This document shows, piece after piece, positions 23,773-35,195 of a stretch of 64,000 nt of DNA. The number at the start of each line of letters is the position of its first letter. Within the stretch, counting starts at the first letter, position 1. The position numbers were made by a program, and so were the translations under genes. Source of the DNA: Lasiodiplodia sp. COLG20 (taxonomy: Eukaryota; Ascomycota; Dothideomycetes; Botryosphaeriales; Botryosphaeriaceae); the NCBI GenBank assembly GCA_009801085.1, contig VNWV01000024.1, positions 62,001 to 126,000 of the forward strand. The letters run 5' to 3'. The notes beneath the pieces are model-generated. The model did not search any database and had not been told where the DNA came from. It was given only the letters and a program-made list of their open reading frames with translations.

Positions 23773-25911
23773 GCCTCTTACTTGCTCCGTGAAGCAATTC
23801 AGGATCATTTCGCTTGATTCTAACGCTGAAAGGACCAGGGAAGCACTTAAACAGGATAACTGATAGATATTCAGTACTCTCGTACCTGCAAGTGTACTCT
23901 ATAACTGTAGTCGAATCTTAGGCCATTATTGACAACGCTTTCTGTGCTTATGTTCTATGTGCTATGGTTGCAATACCTTTACCAAAGATACATGGAGGCT
24001 ATGTCATTGGATCACGACATCGATATTTTGCTTTGAGTTTGCATTGAAGTTATTCACTAATTGCCTGGCGTTTATTTGTTGGACTTGCATCTATGTGGTT
24101 GGTAGTACGTTGAATTGATGAATATAGTATACTGAGCGAGAGCGATCGCACGCATTTACTTACAGTCACCGAGTTATGATACACTAACCAGGCCTGAGGG
24201 AATATGGTGTAACCAGGAACATTTTCTGATGTTTAGTGTTCTCACTGTCTGGTCAAGATGTAACATTGCCAGCTTAGAATTTATATTGCGCGAAGGAAAC
24301 CTTATTGTACATCGAACCGAGAAAATGAAAGATAGCAAATTTACTCACGTGAAATTAAACGCGCATACTGAGCAGCTGTCTCTGTACCTCGGAAGGGAAA
24401 TTTCATCGTGTTCATCTGCTCGGTCCTAGACTAGACGGCGGGTACCTGCTTCCGCAAACGGTCCCGCTTGTGCCCAACGGAATTCACCTGCCTGCAACTG
24501 TCTCTACAGATATTACTGCTTGATCTCAGCATCAGAACGTACTGATAGATCAGTATTCTTTACTCACGAATTCTTCGTTATATCAGGACCTTTCTGCGTC
24601 GGTATCGACAACCACACCCATGTGAACAAATTCACGATACGTATTGGCGAGCTCATCACTTCCTGCGCTGACTGACGCACCTTGTTCCCTTAGAATCCGC
24701 TTTCTCGTGTCTCTTGTCACATCTGCGGCATTCTTGAGGCCCCGAACCCTGGGGTCGGAGTTTCTTCCTCATACCTTATACCCGGATACTTCAAGGGTAG
24801 CCGAAGCGCGTATCGAACCACAACGACATCTTCACTGATTATTGCACGAGATGCAATTGAAAAATTATCCAAAGGGGAATGTCCTTTCAGAGGCAATGGT
24901 GCAAGTTAAGGAGTCATGACTTTCTATCTTCAAGAAATACTTTACTCTCGATAAGGCGAGGAGTGCGCCTTACTATCTCGGTGGAGATGTGGCTTCGACA
25001 AGCTGAATGGGAATTTGAGAAACAGCACTCTCTGTTTAGCCAATAGTGAGGTTTGGCCCAATGCAGTATCTTCCGTGGGTCGAAACAGTGCGCACCTCCA
25101 TACGTCATGCCCACTAACTTCTCTATGCGCAAGTCTCTTTGAAGAAAGAGCAAGTAGCCCAGCTCCGATCAATAGCGAAAGTCGCACCGCGAGGCCGAAC
25201 AGCTGCATGGGGCCCCGTGATCGCGGACGCCACTGGCATCACTCGACCAAGGAACGCTCTAGCGGAAGACCTGACCTCCAGTAACTCCAAGTAAACAGAC
25301 TCTCACCCATACTCGGCCTTCCAAGAGGCCACAGAAAAAGTCATTTGAATGGTACCAGGGTTCTGAAGCACCTAGCTATCAGTGTCAGACGTCGCTTGCT
25401 AAGCGCCCGCAGGGAAATAACTTTTCGGATAAACGACGACCATAAAAAGCAACAATAAGACAAAGCCCGCCTCACAAGAGAGGGTGTAAACGAGGTATAA
25501 GTGAAGCAAACATCTTAATGTATCTAACTAGAGTAAGGTGGTTCGCGCAGACAGTACAATCGGCTCTCCGCCCTCGTACCGGGCGGCATATGTAAGTACC
25601 GCCCACCTGCACGAACGAGCGGGGCAAGGCTGAGCGAGTCCAGTCAGCCCAGCCAGCGAGCCGCGCGGGCCGACCCCAGCAGCAGGATGCTTTGCATTTC
25701 CGCTTTGCTTGCATGTCGCATATTGTTGCGCAGTATCTCGCAGCAAGAAGCGGCCGGGGGTGAACGTTGAGCCGGGTACGCTCGGGAAGCGGAAACTGCA
25801 CCACTATCACAAGGCAGGCCAACCAGCCTCGCGGGGCGCGCCGCGCGGCGGCGCTTAAACGAGGGCCATGCAGCCTTTTGGTCTGCTCTCTCGGTGGCGG
25901 GAGGATTTGCT

Positions 25912-25919
25912 TATAAAAG
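25912..25919 (+). promoter_or_regulatory. TATA-box core promoter without a known gene
   Basis: TATAAAAG is followed by a pyrimidine-rich start region (CATTCCTTCTTTATCATC, about 25951-25970) and then an ATG at 25986. This is the normal order of a strong fungal core promoter. The only frame from that ATG is 26 codons (25986-26066). Transcription would run toward, and antisense to, the 3' end of ALG8. Confidence 0.4.
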
Positions 25920-26282
25920 TGGAGTGAACTACCCCTCTGTCGTTCCGTTGCATTCCTTCTTTATCATCGTCATTCAGAAAAGGCAATGCCGGGCCCTTGC
26001 CCGGTCGAGCGCTTCATACGTACGGTACCACCGTTGGGCCGGGCTGCTCCAGCGAGTAAATACTGATTAAAGAAAGACCCACAGCGCCTTCACTTGTCGA
26101 TTCGAGATACACACGATGCGCCCGGGGAGTCACAAGCCACATCACGATCAACACACGCGCGAATCTGGGAAGAGGGGTGACAAGAAGGATATAAGCTTAT
26201 CGATCTTTTTCGGGGCGGTCGCTACCCTAATTCGTCACCCGAGACATCCGAAGAGATAAACGGTAGGGTTTGATTCCTCTCC

Positions 26283-28210
26283 TCACGATGTCATGTATAC
26301 GTTTAGGAAACTGACCCAGCTGCTAAATACGCCAACGGCACAGTACGAGCTCGTAAACATCAGGGGAAGAAACTCGAGGCGCGCACCGAAGACGAGCTGG
26401 TGCACAAACGATGTGTACACGATCAGTGGAATTGCCACTGTGATGTACAGCAGCGCGAAGCGATCCAGAAGGAAGAATCGCGGCTGTGGGGAACTGTGCG
26501 GTCGCGTCAGGCCATTATCAGTGAAAAGAGTCACGAGGGGGGTTTCGATAATGAGACGAATTAAGGGAAAATGAGACGAGATGGAAGAATCCGGAAGGTG
26601 ACATCTTAGGTAATAGGGGGAAACAGATGAGGCGACTATGAGAGCATTCGAAAGAGATGAGGAAATGAAGGCGGGAGATACGTACGCAGGCGCCAACCGG
26701 TCAAACGCCAGAAGCAGAGCCACCAGCCAGAAGATGGTGTACAAAATCTTGATGGGAAATTCCATGGCAGTAAAGAGCAGGGGGAACAAGCTCACGTGCC
26801 CGGCAACGGCGAGAGGACGGAACGCTCCGAGATACCGGCGGTCCTTAAGCGCGATAAGGCTGAAGGGAATAATGACCGTCAAGATGGCCTTCTCGTGCAC
26901 GTGCCATCCGAAGAGGAAGGATGCGTACCCACAGAGCGTTACAGCGCCTATGAAGATCTCCCATGTCGGTTTTAGGAATAGCTTGATGAGCGGAATGATC
27001 TGGAAGAGCAGGGTCAGGGCGAAGGTTGCCTGCTTCGGCACATCCGGTAAAACGGCGAACTGCGTGTCCCCAACAAAGCCTCTAGTCAGGCTAGTTGCCG
27101 CCGACCGGTCAACGGGCAGATTGAGGTACGGCGCCAAATACAACATAACCCTGTCGGTGAACGAGTACATCGCCCAGACGTTGGGGGCCCAGTACGCGTG
27201 AGTCAAGCCACGGTCCCACGGGAAGAGGCGGGTCAGCAGCTGCGGGATTTGGCTCCAGTACACGAAAGGCCCAAAGGCAGCGGCGAAGATGGCGATGATC
27301 CCAAGGCCAAGCTTCAGGCAGTTGAAAAACTGGATCCGGAAAATGGACTGCGGGCTCAAGCAATAGACGCGGAGCAGGTATACGAAATACGCCGGCGCAA
27401 CGTACAGATACAGATGCTTGAAGCACAGCAGGGCCGCGAAGAGGTAGCCGCTCAGCAGCAGCGTCGACTGGCGGCGGGCGAGCACCATGGACAGGACCAG
27501 GATGCCGAAGAGGAAGCCATTGTACTGGAAATGAATGTGGTCAATGATCAGCAGGCCCGGCGACAGCAGGACCGACAGGGAAGCAGCATGGGCAAGCTTC
27601 TGCGAATTGGCTGTCTTGACGTATCTGTCACGCGTCAGGAAACAGGCTGGGCGAAAGATTGCAGGAGCTGGCAGCGTACAGGTGGAGAGCATAGACCAGG
27701 ACCAGCTCGGTGACGATCACAGTGGCCCGCTGGAAGTAAACGGTCTGCCAGGTGTCGTAGCCAAGCGCCTTGACGTTGAGCAGACCGGGCTCGACCAGGC
27801 GGGCGGCCTGAGACAGCGCATATTCAAAGTAGGCAAAGAAAGGCGGGTAGTCGAGGGTCCATTCCGAGGTGTTCTCCATTCCATCAGCAGGCGGGCGCTG
27901 TCTGAGACGCTGCGACTCACCTCGTAGTACCACTGGCGGACGGGCAGCGAGTGGGTGAGGGCCAGCCAGTTGCGGTGGACCTCGAAGTCGGTGGATTTGC
28001 TATGCAGGTCAGCATGTTGCCCGGCGGCGCGGCTCGAGCACTTGCATGACGAGATTGGGGTCTCAGCGGGGCGGCGGCTCAGACACCAGCGGCGGCGGGA
28101 AGAATGCGCGCATGAAGACAGACGACTTACTACGCAGGGAGCAGCAGCAGCTTGAGCGCCGTGGCGACGAGGGCGCACTGGGCCAGTGACGGGTGCAGGG
28201 CGTCGGCCAT
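26283..28210 (-). CDS. ALG8: Dolichyl-P-Glc:Glc1Man9GlcNAc2-PP-dolichol glucosyltransferase Alg8
   Basis: Alg8 adds the second glucose to the lipid-linked oligosaccharide in the ER lumen for N-glycosylation. Five exons: 28131-28210, 27921-27999, 27680-27873, 26686-27624 and 26283-26493, giving 500 residues. Family motifs are [29 protein letters not shown] (ALG8 has PPFF where ALG6 has PPLT) and [13 protein letters not shown]. Also visible are HVHEKAIL and many hydrophobic membrane segments typical of GT-C enzymes. Intron 4 (26494-26685) is 192 nt, a multiple of three, and has no stop, so retention would insert 64 residues. I prefer to splice it because the homologous join (LAPA to [12 protein letters not shown]) is short in the family. 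Other introns are 47-131 nt. It is divergent from the Nrd1-like gene. Confidence 0.92.
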
Positions 28211-29198
28211 GCTTGGCGACACGTGAGGGTGATGGAGGACGGATCTGAGGCCGCGGCGGCGGCTGGGGTGCGCGCGTCGTCGTATAGGGGCCGCTATTTG
28301 GACGGGTTGATGAGGATTCGCGGTCGCGGAGACCCTGCTGGCCGCGTCGGGCCTAGCGCCAGGCACAGCTTGTCCTCCACCACACTCGGCGCCCGCAGCG
28401 CAATCTCAGCGCGCGGCCTGTGCTGGCCTGTCTCGTGCGCCTCGCTAAGAATGTTTGGGTAGGGCGGCGCGGCGTCGCTCATTTCGTTGCTGGCCTGGCC
28501 GTGGGCGCTCCCCTGGGCAGCCCTGCCGGCCGCTCTCCTGCCACTGTGCTACGCGCAACCGCACGCCGAGGTCGCCGCTCACACCTCGCCTCCTCGCGCC
28601 CTCACGATCGCGGCGGCCGCTCCTTGCTCGTCGTCGCTTCCCTTCGTTGCCAGGCCGTGCCACGCCCGTCCGCATTCGCCAGCAGCCCGGCCACATTCCT
28701 TCCGCCGACGCACACCCTGCGCCGGCGCCGACAAAACCCCAAGGACGGCGCGTGCACACCCTTCCCATAACCACGCCTCCAGCGCTGCCTTTGTCTCCGC
28801 AAAAGGGGCTCCGCGAGACCACACCGCTGACTCGCCGCGCTCCCATCCGTTCCTTGCCCGCGCTGCGCAGCCTTCACCTCTTCTCCCGCGCTCTGGTGTG
28901 CCCGTGGCATTGCTTTTCTGCGCCTTCGCTTCGCCCTCTCGCCCTCCCACGCGTACGTCGGCTCCTGCGCGCAGATCCAATATCAACTCGCTCGCTCACC
29001 TCTCGACAGGGCTGCGTAATTCGCCTCGAGCGCCGCATCGACCAGCGTGCTGTCCCGTCGTCGCCTTTCTCCAATTCTTCGTACCCTAATAATTCCCTAG
29101 TCCGGTACGCAACGCACCGGACGCTCTAATACAACACGACGGCTGTCCTATCTACCAGTGCGCGGGACGCTTTTGTCCTGCCACCGCACCTGCTCGCC
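28211..29198. promoter_or_regulatory. Divergent promoter, ALG8 / nrd1-like
   Basis: This 988 bp is very GC- and C-rich on the plus strand. Long open frames occur on both strands here (for example 28455-29129), made of Arg/Pro/Ser codons. They match composition rather than any family, so I treat the region as promoter and long leader of the RNA-binding gene. The leader may carry upstream ATGs. Confidence 0.5.
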
Positions 29199-31703
29199 AT
29201 GCAAGCTGCAGACTCCACCCCCGCGGGCCCCGGCGCCGCCCGAATGAGCTCCTTCTCAAAAACCTCGATGAACGGCGACTCGACTGGCTTCTCGCACGGA
29301 GCGTTCCACTCGAATCAGCCCTCCATCACCGGCTACGGCGATCGACACCCTCAGAGGAACCTGCCCAGCATCTCCACCGGCAGACTAGGCGGCCTCAACC
29401 AGACCGGCGCAGACATGCAGACTCCTGGCACCGCCTTCGACATGAACTTCACCCCGCTGCTGCCCTCGCAGCTGCTGCTGGGCTCGCCCTTCCAGCCTGG
29501 CTCGCCCAACGCCTTCGGCTCACCCCAGTTCCAGAACTTCTCCAGCTTCCAGAACGGCGGCCCCCAGCAGCAGCCGCAGCAGCCCCAGATGGGCAGCCCC
29601 ATCCAGGCCCCCATGTCGCCCCAGCTCTACCAGAGCATGATGTCGCCCACCGGCATCAACCCGCCGTCCTTCTTCGCCGGGCCCCAGTCGCCGACCGGAG
29701 CCTTCCCCAGCCTTGCCAACCAGGCCCTGGGCGGCCTGGGTTCGCAGATGCACATGGCTCCCGGCCTGGTCTCGGGCACGAGCAGGACCGTGTACCTGGG
29801 CAACATTCCGCCGGAGACGACCGCTGAGGAGATTCTGGGACACGTGAGGAGCGGCCAGATCGAGTCGGTCAGGCTCCTGCCCGACAAGAACTGCGCCTTC
29901 ATCTCCTTCCTCGACAGCAGCTCTGCCACCCACTTCCACTCTGACGCAATCTTGAAAAAGTTGTCAATCAGGGGCCAGGACATCAAGATCGGCTGGGGCA
30001 AGCCTTCGCAGGTCCCCACCTCTGTCGCTCTTGCCGTCCAGCAGTCGGGTGCGTCCAGGAACGTGTACCTTGGAAACTTGTCCGAAGATGTCACCGAGGA
30101 GGAGCTCCGCGAGGATCTGGGCAAGTTTGGGCCCATCGATACCGTCAAGATCGTGAGGGAGAAGGCGATTGGCTTCGTCCATTTCCTGTCGATCGGAAAC
30201 GCTATCAAGGCCGTTGCCCAGCTCCCCCAGGAGCCCAAGTGGCAGCCGCCGCGTCGCGTCTACTACGGCAAGGACCGTTGTGCCTACGTCTCGAAGACGC
30301 AGCAGCAGAACGCGGCGCAGTACCTTGGCATTGCGCCCGGCTACGCCCACGTCCTCAACGGCGCTGACCGGGATTTGATTTCGAACGCTTTGGCTCAGCA
30401 ATCCGTTGCTGCAGCCGCTGTTGCGACATCCGCTGGCGGTGCCAACAACCTGGGGAACCGGACCGTCTACCTTGGCAACATCCACCCCGAAACGACCATC
30501 GAGGAAATCTGCAACGTCGTCAGGGGCGGTCTTCTCCACCACATCCGTTACATTCCCGACAAGCACATCTGCTTCGTTACTTTCATCGACCCCACTTCCG
30601 CCGCTTCTTTCTACGCTCTCAGCCAGCTTCAGGGTCTGATGATCCATAACCGCCGCCTGAAGATTGGCTGGGGCAAGCACTCGGGAGCCCTGCCCCCTGC
30701 GATTGCGCTGGCCGTCAGCGGTGGCGCTTCCCGAAACGTCTACATTGGCAACCTGGACGAATCCTGGACCGAGGACCGCCTCCGCCAAGACTTTTCTGAG
30801 TATGGCGAGATTGAATTGGTGAACACCCTGCGGGAGAAGAGCTGCGCATTCGTGAACTTCACGAACATTGCCAATGCCATCAAGGCGATCGAGGCTGTTC
30901 GTCAGAAGGAGGAGTACAAGCGTTTCAAGGTCAACTTTGGCAAGGACCGCTGCGGAAACCCCCCTCGTCAGCTGCAGAACATACAGAACCAGCAGAACCA
31001 GCAAAACGGCGAGCTGCAGTCTCCGTCGCCGCTCAATGGCATGTCGCAGCCGAACAGAGGCCAGAACTCGATCTCTCCCACCGGCTCCGGCAACTCGGGC
31101 GTGCAGGCTCCGACTCCGGCCAATATCCTCTACCAGAGCCAGAACAACCCGCTCATCATGTACCTGCAGGCCCAGCAATCGCAGCAGCAACAGCAGCCGC
31201 AGCCTCAGCAACAGTACCAGCAGCAGCAGTCGAACCTGGACCCTTTCCCGAGCGCCCAGCAGCAACAGCAGCAGCAGTCGCAGCAGGGTTCGCAGCAGAG
31301 CCAGTTCCCTAGCCCCCAGGCTGCGTTCTATGCCGCGGACAACGCCAACGCCACCCCGGCGCACACGTCGCACCACGGCCCGAGCAGCTCTTTTAGCTTG
31401 ACGAACGGTTCCGGACCTGCCTCCAACTCGGGGTCTGGCTCCACGACGATCGGTGGCCTGCTTGCGCCTTCCAACATTGGCAGGAGTGCGCAGCACGCCC
31501 GCGCCGTCAGCTTGCCTGTGTTCTCGCAGGGCCCCTTTGGACAGCCGTCGAGCGCCACGAGCCAGGGCCAGAGCCAGAACTTCGGCAGCTTGGCTAGCGG
31601 CTTGGGCGGCTTTGGTGCCGGCAACGGCTTTGGTCTTGCCATCCAGGGTGAGGGCCACGGTGGCCTGCCCGGCTGGGCTGAGGAGGAGGCTGGTGCGAAC
31701 TAA
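29199..31703 (+). CDS. nrd1: Nrd1-like RNA-binding protein with four RRMs
   Basis: The nearest known family is fission yeast Nrd1, an mRNA-binding regulator of differentiation and stress (not budding yeast Nrd1, the terminator protein). This is a single exon of 834 residues. Four RRMs are present. RRM1 starts [13 protein letters not shown] and RRM2 starts [16 protein letters not shown]3 starts [13 protein letters not shown] and RRM4 starts [16 protein letters not shown]1-like segments are [24 protein letters not shown] and SCAFVNFT. The pairs RRM1/RRM3 and RRM2/RRM4 resemble each other, suggesting duplication of a two-RRM unit. After each odd RRM comes IGWGK. The N-terminal 185 residues are Ser/Pro/Gln-rich. 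The C-terminal tail (about residues 590-720) is Gln-rich, and the end is Gly/Ser-rich. It likely acts in the cytoplasm on mRNA; targets are unknown. Confidence 0.85.
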   Translation: MQAADSTPAGPGAARMSSFSKTSMNGDSTGFSHGAFHSNQPSITGYGDRHPQRNLPSISTGRLGGLNQTGADMQTPGTAFDMNFTPLLPSQLLLGSPFQPGSPNAFGSPQFQNFSSFQNGGPQQQPQQPQMGSPIQAPMSPQLYQSMMSPTGINPPSFFAGPQSPTGAFPSLANQALGGLGSQMHMAPGLVSGTSRTVYLGNIPPETTAEEILGHVRSGQIESVRLLPDKNCAFISFLDSSSATHFHSDAILKKLSIRGQDIKIGWGKPSQVPTSVALAVQQSGASRNVYLGNLSEDVTEEELREDLGKFGPIDTVKIVREKAIGFVHFLSIGNAIKAVAQLPQEPKWQPPRRVYYGKDRCAYVSKTQQQNAAQYLGIAPGYAHVLNGADRDLISNALAQQSVAAAAVATSAGGANNLGNRTVYLGNIHPETTIEEICNVVRGGLLHHIRYIPDKHICFVTFIDPTSAASFYALSQLQGLMIHNRRLKIGWGKHSGALPPAIALAVSGGASRNVYIGNLDESWTEDRLRQDFSEYGEIELVNTLREKSCAFVNFTNIANAIKAIEAVRQKEEYKRFKVNFGKDRCGNPPRQLQNIQNQQNQQNGELQSPSPLNGMSQPNRGQNSISPTGSGNSGVQAPTPANILYQSQNNPLIMYLQAQQSQQQQQPQPQQQYQQQQSNLDPFPSAQQQQQQQSQQGSQQSQFPSPQAAFYAADNANATPAHTSHHGPSSSFSLTNGSGPASNSGSGSTTIGGLLAPSNIGRSAQHARAVSLPVFSQGPFGQPSSATSQGQSQNFGSLASGLGGFGAGNGFGLAIQGEGHGGLPGWAEEEAGAN

Positions 31704-33387
31704 GCGCTCTGAATCTACGGATAGAAGGATGGCATCACTGGTCATTTGACCACTTCAGAGATCTCTCTTCAATTTGCTTCATTTCTTTTTGTTTGTTGTG
31801 ATGTTGTTGTCACATTTGCATGCCATCTTGCGCTTCTTTTGTTGATACTTCTTGTCATTTGACATTTCTCTTTTTTCGAGTTTTTTGATCCGACGCACGC
31901 ACTGTACTCCATTGTATTACTGAAACTTTTCTTGGTGGATGCGGGTTATTTGCGTGCCATGACATTCGCTATCGCTACTCTTCTGATTGATTTACGTAGT
32001 TACACCCCCCTCGCATACCCCTCATACCCTTAATACTACCCTTCAACCGATCGCGAGCAACTTCATTCGCTTCGTTCTTATCTTGTTCTTCTCTTTATCT
32101 GTTCTCCTTTTTGAATAGGGTGAGGAGGCGGAGTGTGTTGAGATTGAGATATCATTCTGCGGTGGGCAAAAAAGATTGAGAATGATTCCCCCTTTTTTTG
32201 CGATTCCTTCTGGCAAAGATTCCCCCGGTTGGGTTTTGATACCACACTACACTGGCATTCGATTCGCTGAGGCACTTCTCACCATTGACAATTACTTCTC
32301 GAACTTTCAACGATTCAAGGTAGCGACGCCACCTAGCTGGCGAGGGAGGAGCAAGGAGCAAGGAGCAAAATGACAACAGGGCGGAGATATCATACCCCTC
32401 CGACTGAATCGACGAACTTAGGGCTTAATGAGAAGGGGATACCAAGGGAGAGAGACGGAAAAGGTAGCAATGCAAGATTGAACACGAGAACGATGAGCCA
32501 TTCGGCTATGGTTAGCGAGTGGACATGGCAATACCCTGAAACAGTGGTATGTTCCTGGCTTCGCCAGTTGGAATGTGCTCATCGCTCTGTCATCTTTCCC
32601 TTCTCGTTTCTCTTTTCTCCAGTACTCCCTTTCAGAGGGAACAGGGAAAGAACGAGGGTAAGAGGCAGAAGCAGATATAAGAAAATGAGAAAAAAAATAC
32701 AAAAAGAAGATCGTAATGTGGGAACTAATGTCTTTTCTTGTCCTTTGTTCTTCAGCGTTGAAGATAATGTAATGTAAAGAAAGGGCGGACAGCGGATGAC
32801 GGCGAGGTCATGTCGAACAGTGTGCTACGTGTGTACCACCACTACCGCTCCATAATGAATGTCCAGATCGAAAGCACGTTATGAAAGGGTTGCAAATGCA
32901 CGATCTTGGACGTGCTTAGCGCATGCTCTCACAAAGCTCAATCGACTTAAGACTGCTGTAGACCCTGCAAGATTCGCGGACATCAACACCTCGCTCTCTA
33001 CAACCCAGTCCTTTGGTACCGCCTTGCTACTATGCTTGCTTTTCCAATAGCAACAGATCTCCGAGTATGAGCGAAAGCTTGCCTGTTCAGCCTTACAAGT
33101 ACCTGACTTCCGGATTAGGAAGGACCGCCTCGCAGCCATGAGCCGGCCATATCCCCCCAGCAACAGTCACTATCTGCGCTGGATTACCTCACGCTCCTTC
33201 TGCAAATGGCTGCGCAATGCAGAGTTTTTTTCAGGGTCCAGGAAGATCTAATGCCCGCCCGCCCGGCGTATATAACTCCCGCATTTTCCTCTCGCTCCAA
33301 GACTTTTCTTCTTCGCCCACCCCAGACACTCTTTGCCAACAGCCTTGTCTTTACTGCATCCCTTTAAATCGGCCACAGCCAGCGACC
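31704..33387. other. Intergenic region downstream of nrd1-like gene, with F-box promoter
   Basis: This 1.68 kb starts with a T-rich stretch (31740-32110) that fits a 3' untranslated region. Its end holds the F-box gene promoter, with TATATAAC at 33269-33276, 112 nt before the ATG. Short frames in the middle have no coding character. Confidence 0.55.
33269..33276 (+). promoter_or_regulatory. TATA box of the F-box gene
   Basis: TATATAAC lies 112 nt upstream of the chosen ATG at 33388, and a pyrimidine-rich segment (TTTTCCTCTCGCTCC) follows it. This placement supports the ATG at 33388 rather than the in-frame ATG at 33217, which would lie upstream of the promoter. Confidence 0.55.
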
Positions 33388-34800
33388 ATGGACTACATCA
33401 GCACGCTTCCTAACGAATTGCTCCAACTCGTGTTGGAGAAGCTACCCGACAAGGAATATCTAAGGTCGCATGTTCTGGTGTCGCGCAAGTTCTACAACAT
33501 CGCCCGCCCGCTCTTCTACAGAGAGTGTACCGCTGGGTACAGCACGCTCCCAGCCCTGACGGAGGATGTCATCCTCAAACAAGACATGGCTAAGAACGTG
33601 CAGGTCCTGAACATCACAGCTATGGACATGGGTATTCCGGCGCCGTCGTTCGAACGCTTCCGTCAACGCTTGGACGAAGCCAAAGAGGTGTCGGCATTCC
33701 TGGACAAGCATGCCGAAGGCACATTCGAGCGGGCTGCCTACAACCACCTTAGCAACAAAGTCGATGTTAGCTTCAAGTTATTCTGGCTCTCGATGCTGCC
33801 TGGATACCGTCAGGACGTCTACCTGGCGCTGCTTCTCTCACTCCTTCCGGCGCTCAGAGTCATCAGGATCAATTTCGATCGCATCAGCGACCAGGAGAAC
33901 TCTTTCTTGAAGCTGGCTCTGGAGAATATGGCCAAAGCTCGTTCCGGACAGCCTCTTCAGATCCTGGGTAGTCTCAAGGTTCTTGAGGCCGGTTTGTCCC
34001 GTGGCCTGTCTCAAAACTACAAGAGTGGCCTGTTCCCAAGCTACACGAGCTCCTCCCTGACTCCTTTGCTCGGCGCGCCATGCCTGACCAAGCTCAGTAT
34101 CCTCGACCTGAACTCTCCCCAGATGCTTTCAAGCTTTCTTCCTAACGCTTTCACGATCACCAGCATCTATATCAACGCAGACGCCGTAGCTGCTTCCTTT
34201 CTAGGCGACCTAATCCGCTCGTGCACGCGCTTGGAAGCTCTGGATATCGTCTATCGCGGTAGGCCCAACGACCCGAACCACTGGTTCAAGGCCGTGGCCG
34301 CTGCAGTCCGTACCCATGCTGCGACGCTTCAGATACTCAGACTTTCCACTCAATACCGTGACGATGACGACGGCTCCGAAATGGCTGTCTGCCTCGACGA
34401 CATGACAGGTTTCGCCAAGCTAAGCTCTCTCAAAATCCCGGAGCACGTACTGCTTGGATCTCCTCCGCACGACACCTTGCTGCTTGGAAACATCCTGCCC
34501 CGGAGCCTTGAGAAGCTCTACTTGACCCGATGCACGCCTAAAATGCTTAGGTCAATCAAGTCGATAGTCTTTGCTGGATCCCAAAGCTTTTTAAAGCTTC
34601 GGAAGATCTTCGCTGAGTTTGACAGGGTCGCCCCTACTACAGATGACTCGGTCATGGCTCTTGCCGAGTCCATGGTCAATCTCAAGAAGATTTATGAAGA
34701 GTCGACGGGTGTCGAGCTGCGCTGGACGATGAGCACACTCACCTCATTGATTGCAGACTTCGAATTGGATGCCTTCTTTGCGGAGAACATTCAAGGCTAG
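33388..34800 (+). CDS. F-box protein
   Basis: F-box proteins bind Skp1 and recruit substrates to SCF ubiquitin ligases. The product has 470 residues from one exon. The F-box is at residues 4-45: TLPNELLQLVLEKLPDKEYL, then VSRKFYNIARPLFY. The remainder is helical with scattered leucine-rich segments (for example LEALDIVYRG, LQILRLSTQY, LSSLKIPEHVLLG, LEKLYLTRCT). This fits a degenerate leucine-rich-repeat-like substrate domain. The frame is open for 57 more codons upstream, but those cover a TATA box and lack family similarity. The substrate is unknown. Genes of this kind are numerous and variable in filamentous ascomycetes. Confidence 0.85.
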   Translation: MDYISTLPNELLQLVLEKLPDKEYLRSHVLVSRKFYNIARPLFYRECTAGYSTLPALTEDVILKQDMAKNVQVLNITAMDMGIPAPSFERFRQRLDEAKEVSAFLDKHAEGTFERAAYNHLSNKVDVSFKLFWLSMLPGYRQDVYLALLLSLLPALRVIRINFDRISDQENSFLKLALENMAKARSGQPLQILGSLKVLEAGLSRGLSQNYKSGLFPSYTSSSLTPLLGAPCLTKLSILDLNSPQMLSSFLPNAFTITSIYINADAVAASFLGDLIRSCTRLEALDIVYRGRPNDPNHWFKAVAAAVRTHAATLQILRLSTQYRDDDDGSEMAVCLDDMTGFAKLSSLKIPEHVLLGSPPHDTLLLGNILPRSLEKLYLTRCTPKMLRSIKSIVFAGSQSFLKLRKIFAEFDRVAPTTDDSVMALAESMVNLKKIYEESTGVELRWTMSTLTSLIADFELDAFFAENIQG

Positions 34801-35073
34801 CTTTTGTCCCTTTGGGTTGATGATGGTTTTGACTCTGCCAAATTGAGGCCCTTGGGACTCTTGATGGTAGTTGACCTCTCTTCGGAGACCAGTTGGGTTC
34901 CTCTCAGAAGTTGGCCCATTCTCTACCGAATCTTCTGGCTTATCTTCAACGATGGAGCTCCACATGCAACCTTGCCGCTCGGCTTACGCGGTGGCAATTA
35001 TTGAGCGCTTCTTTGGTAGCGAGGAAGCCATTTCAAAGGCACCTGACCCTTCAGGGTGGCTCTTCTCTTCGAC

Positions 35074-35195
35074 ACTCGGTTTTCAGAGATTCCTCACTCT
35101 AATATTCGGTCTTTCAGCACTGTTTCTCTTTGATACTCGGTCTTTCAGCACTGCTTCCCTTTAATACTCGGGCTTTCAGAATTCTTTCTCTTCAT
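35074..35195 (+). repeat. Degenerate 30-31 bp tandem repeat, four units
   Basis: Units start near 35074, 35104, 35135 and 35166. The core is ACTCGGTCTTTCAG followed by a pyrimidine-rich half. Units two and three are both 31 nt and differ at about four or five sites, mostly C/T or G/A. A fifth, isolated unit lies at about 35254-35284. Around them a longer period of about 125 bp is visible: CTAATACAAAGCT (35210), GTAATATCGAGCT (35333) and CTAATACAGAGCT (35459). Confidence 0.6.

Larger units (their letters stand above)
22052..26282. other. 4.2-kb gene-poor region between ITC1 and ALG8
   Basis: The first 600 bp are GC-rich and should hold the ITC1 promoter. From about 23400 to 24950 the sequence is clearly AT-richer, with frequent stops in all frames and no gene. 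A perfect hairpin lies at 23743-23772. From about 25540 to 26070 it turns GC-rich again and contains a TATA promoter with a short open frame (separate entries). This could be a decayed, mutated repeat, but no transposase or terminal repeats are recognisable. Confidence 0.5.

Noticed and set aside
28455..29129. 224-codon frame upstream of the Nrd1-like gene
   Set aside because: It is low-complexity Arg/Pro/Ser from C-rich DNA, open in more than one frame on both strands. Best read as promoter and leader.
29964..31745. 593-codon open frame antisense to the four-RRM gene
   Set aside because: The sense gene has C/G-ending codons, which removes stops from the opposite strand. The antisense peptide is Leu/Arg/Val-rich with no family, while the sense frame has four clear RRMs.
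33217..33387. Upstream in-frame ATG for the F-box protein
   Set aside because: It precedes the TATA box at 33269, and the extra 57 residues look unlike a protein domain, while the ATG at 33388 begins right at the F-box.
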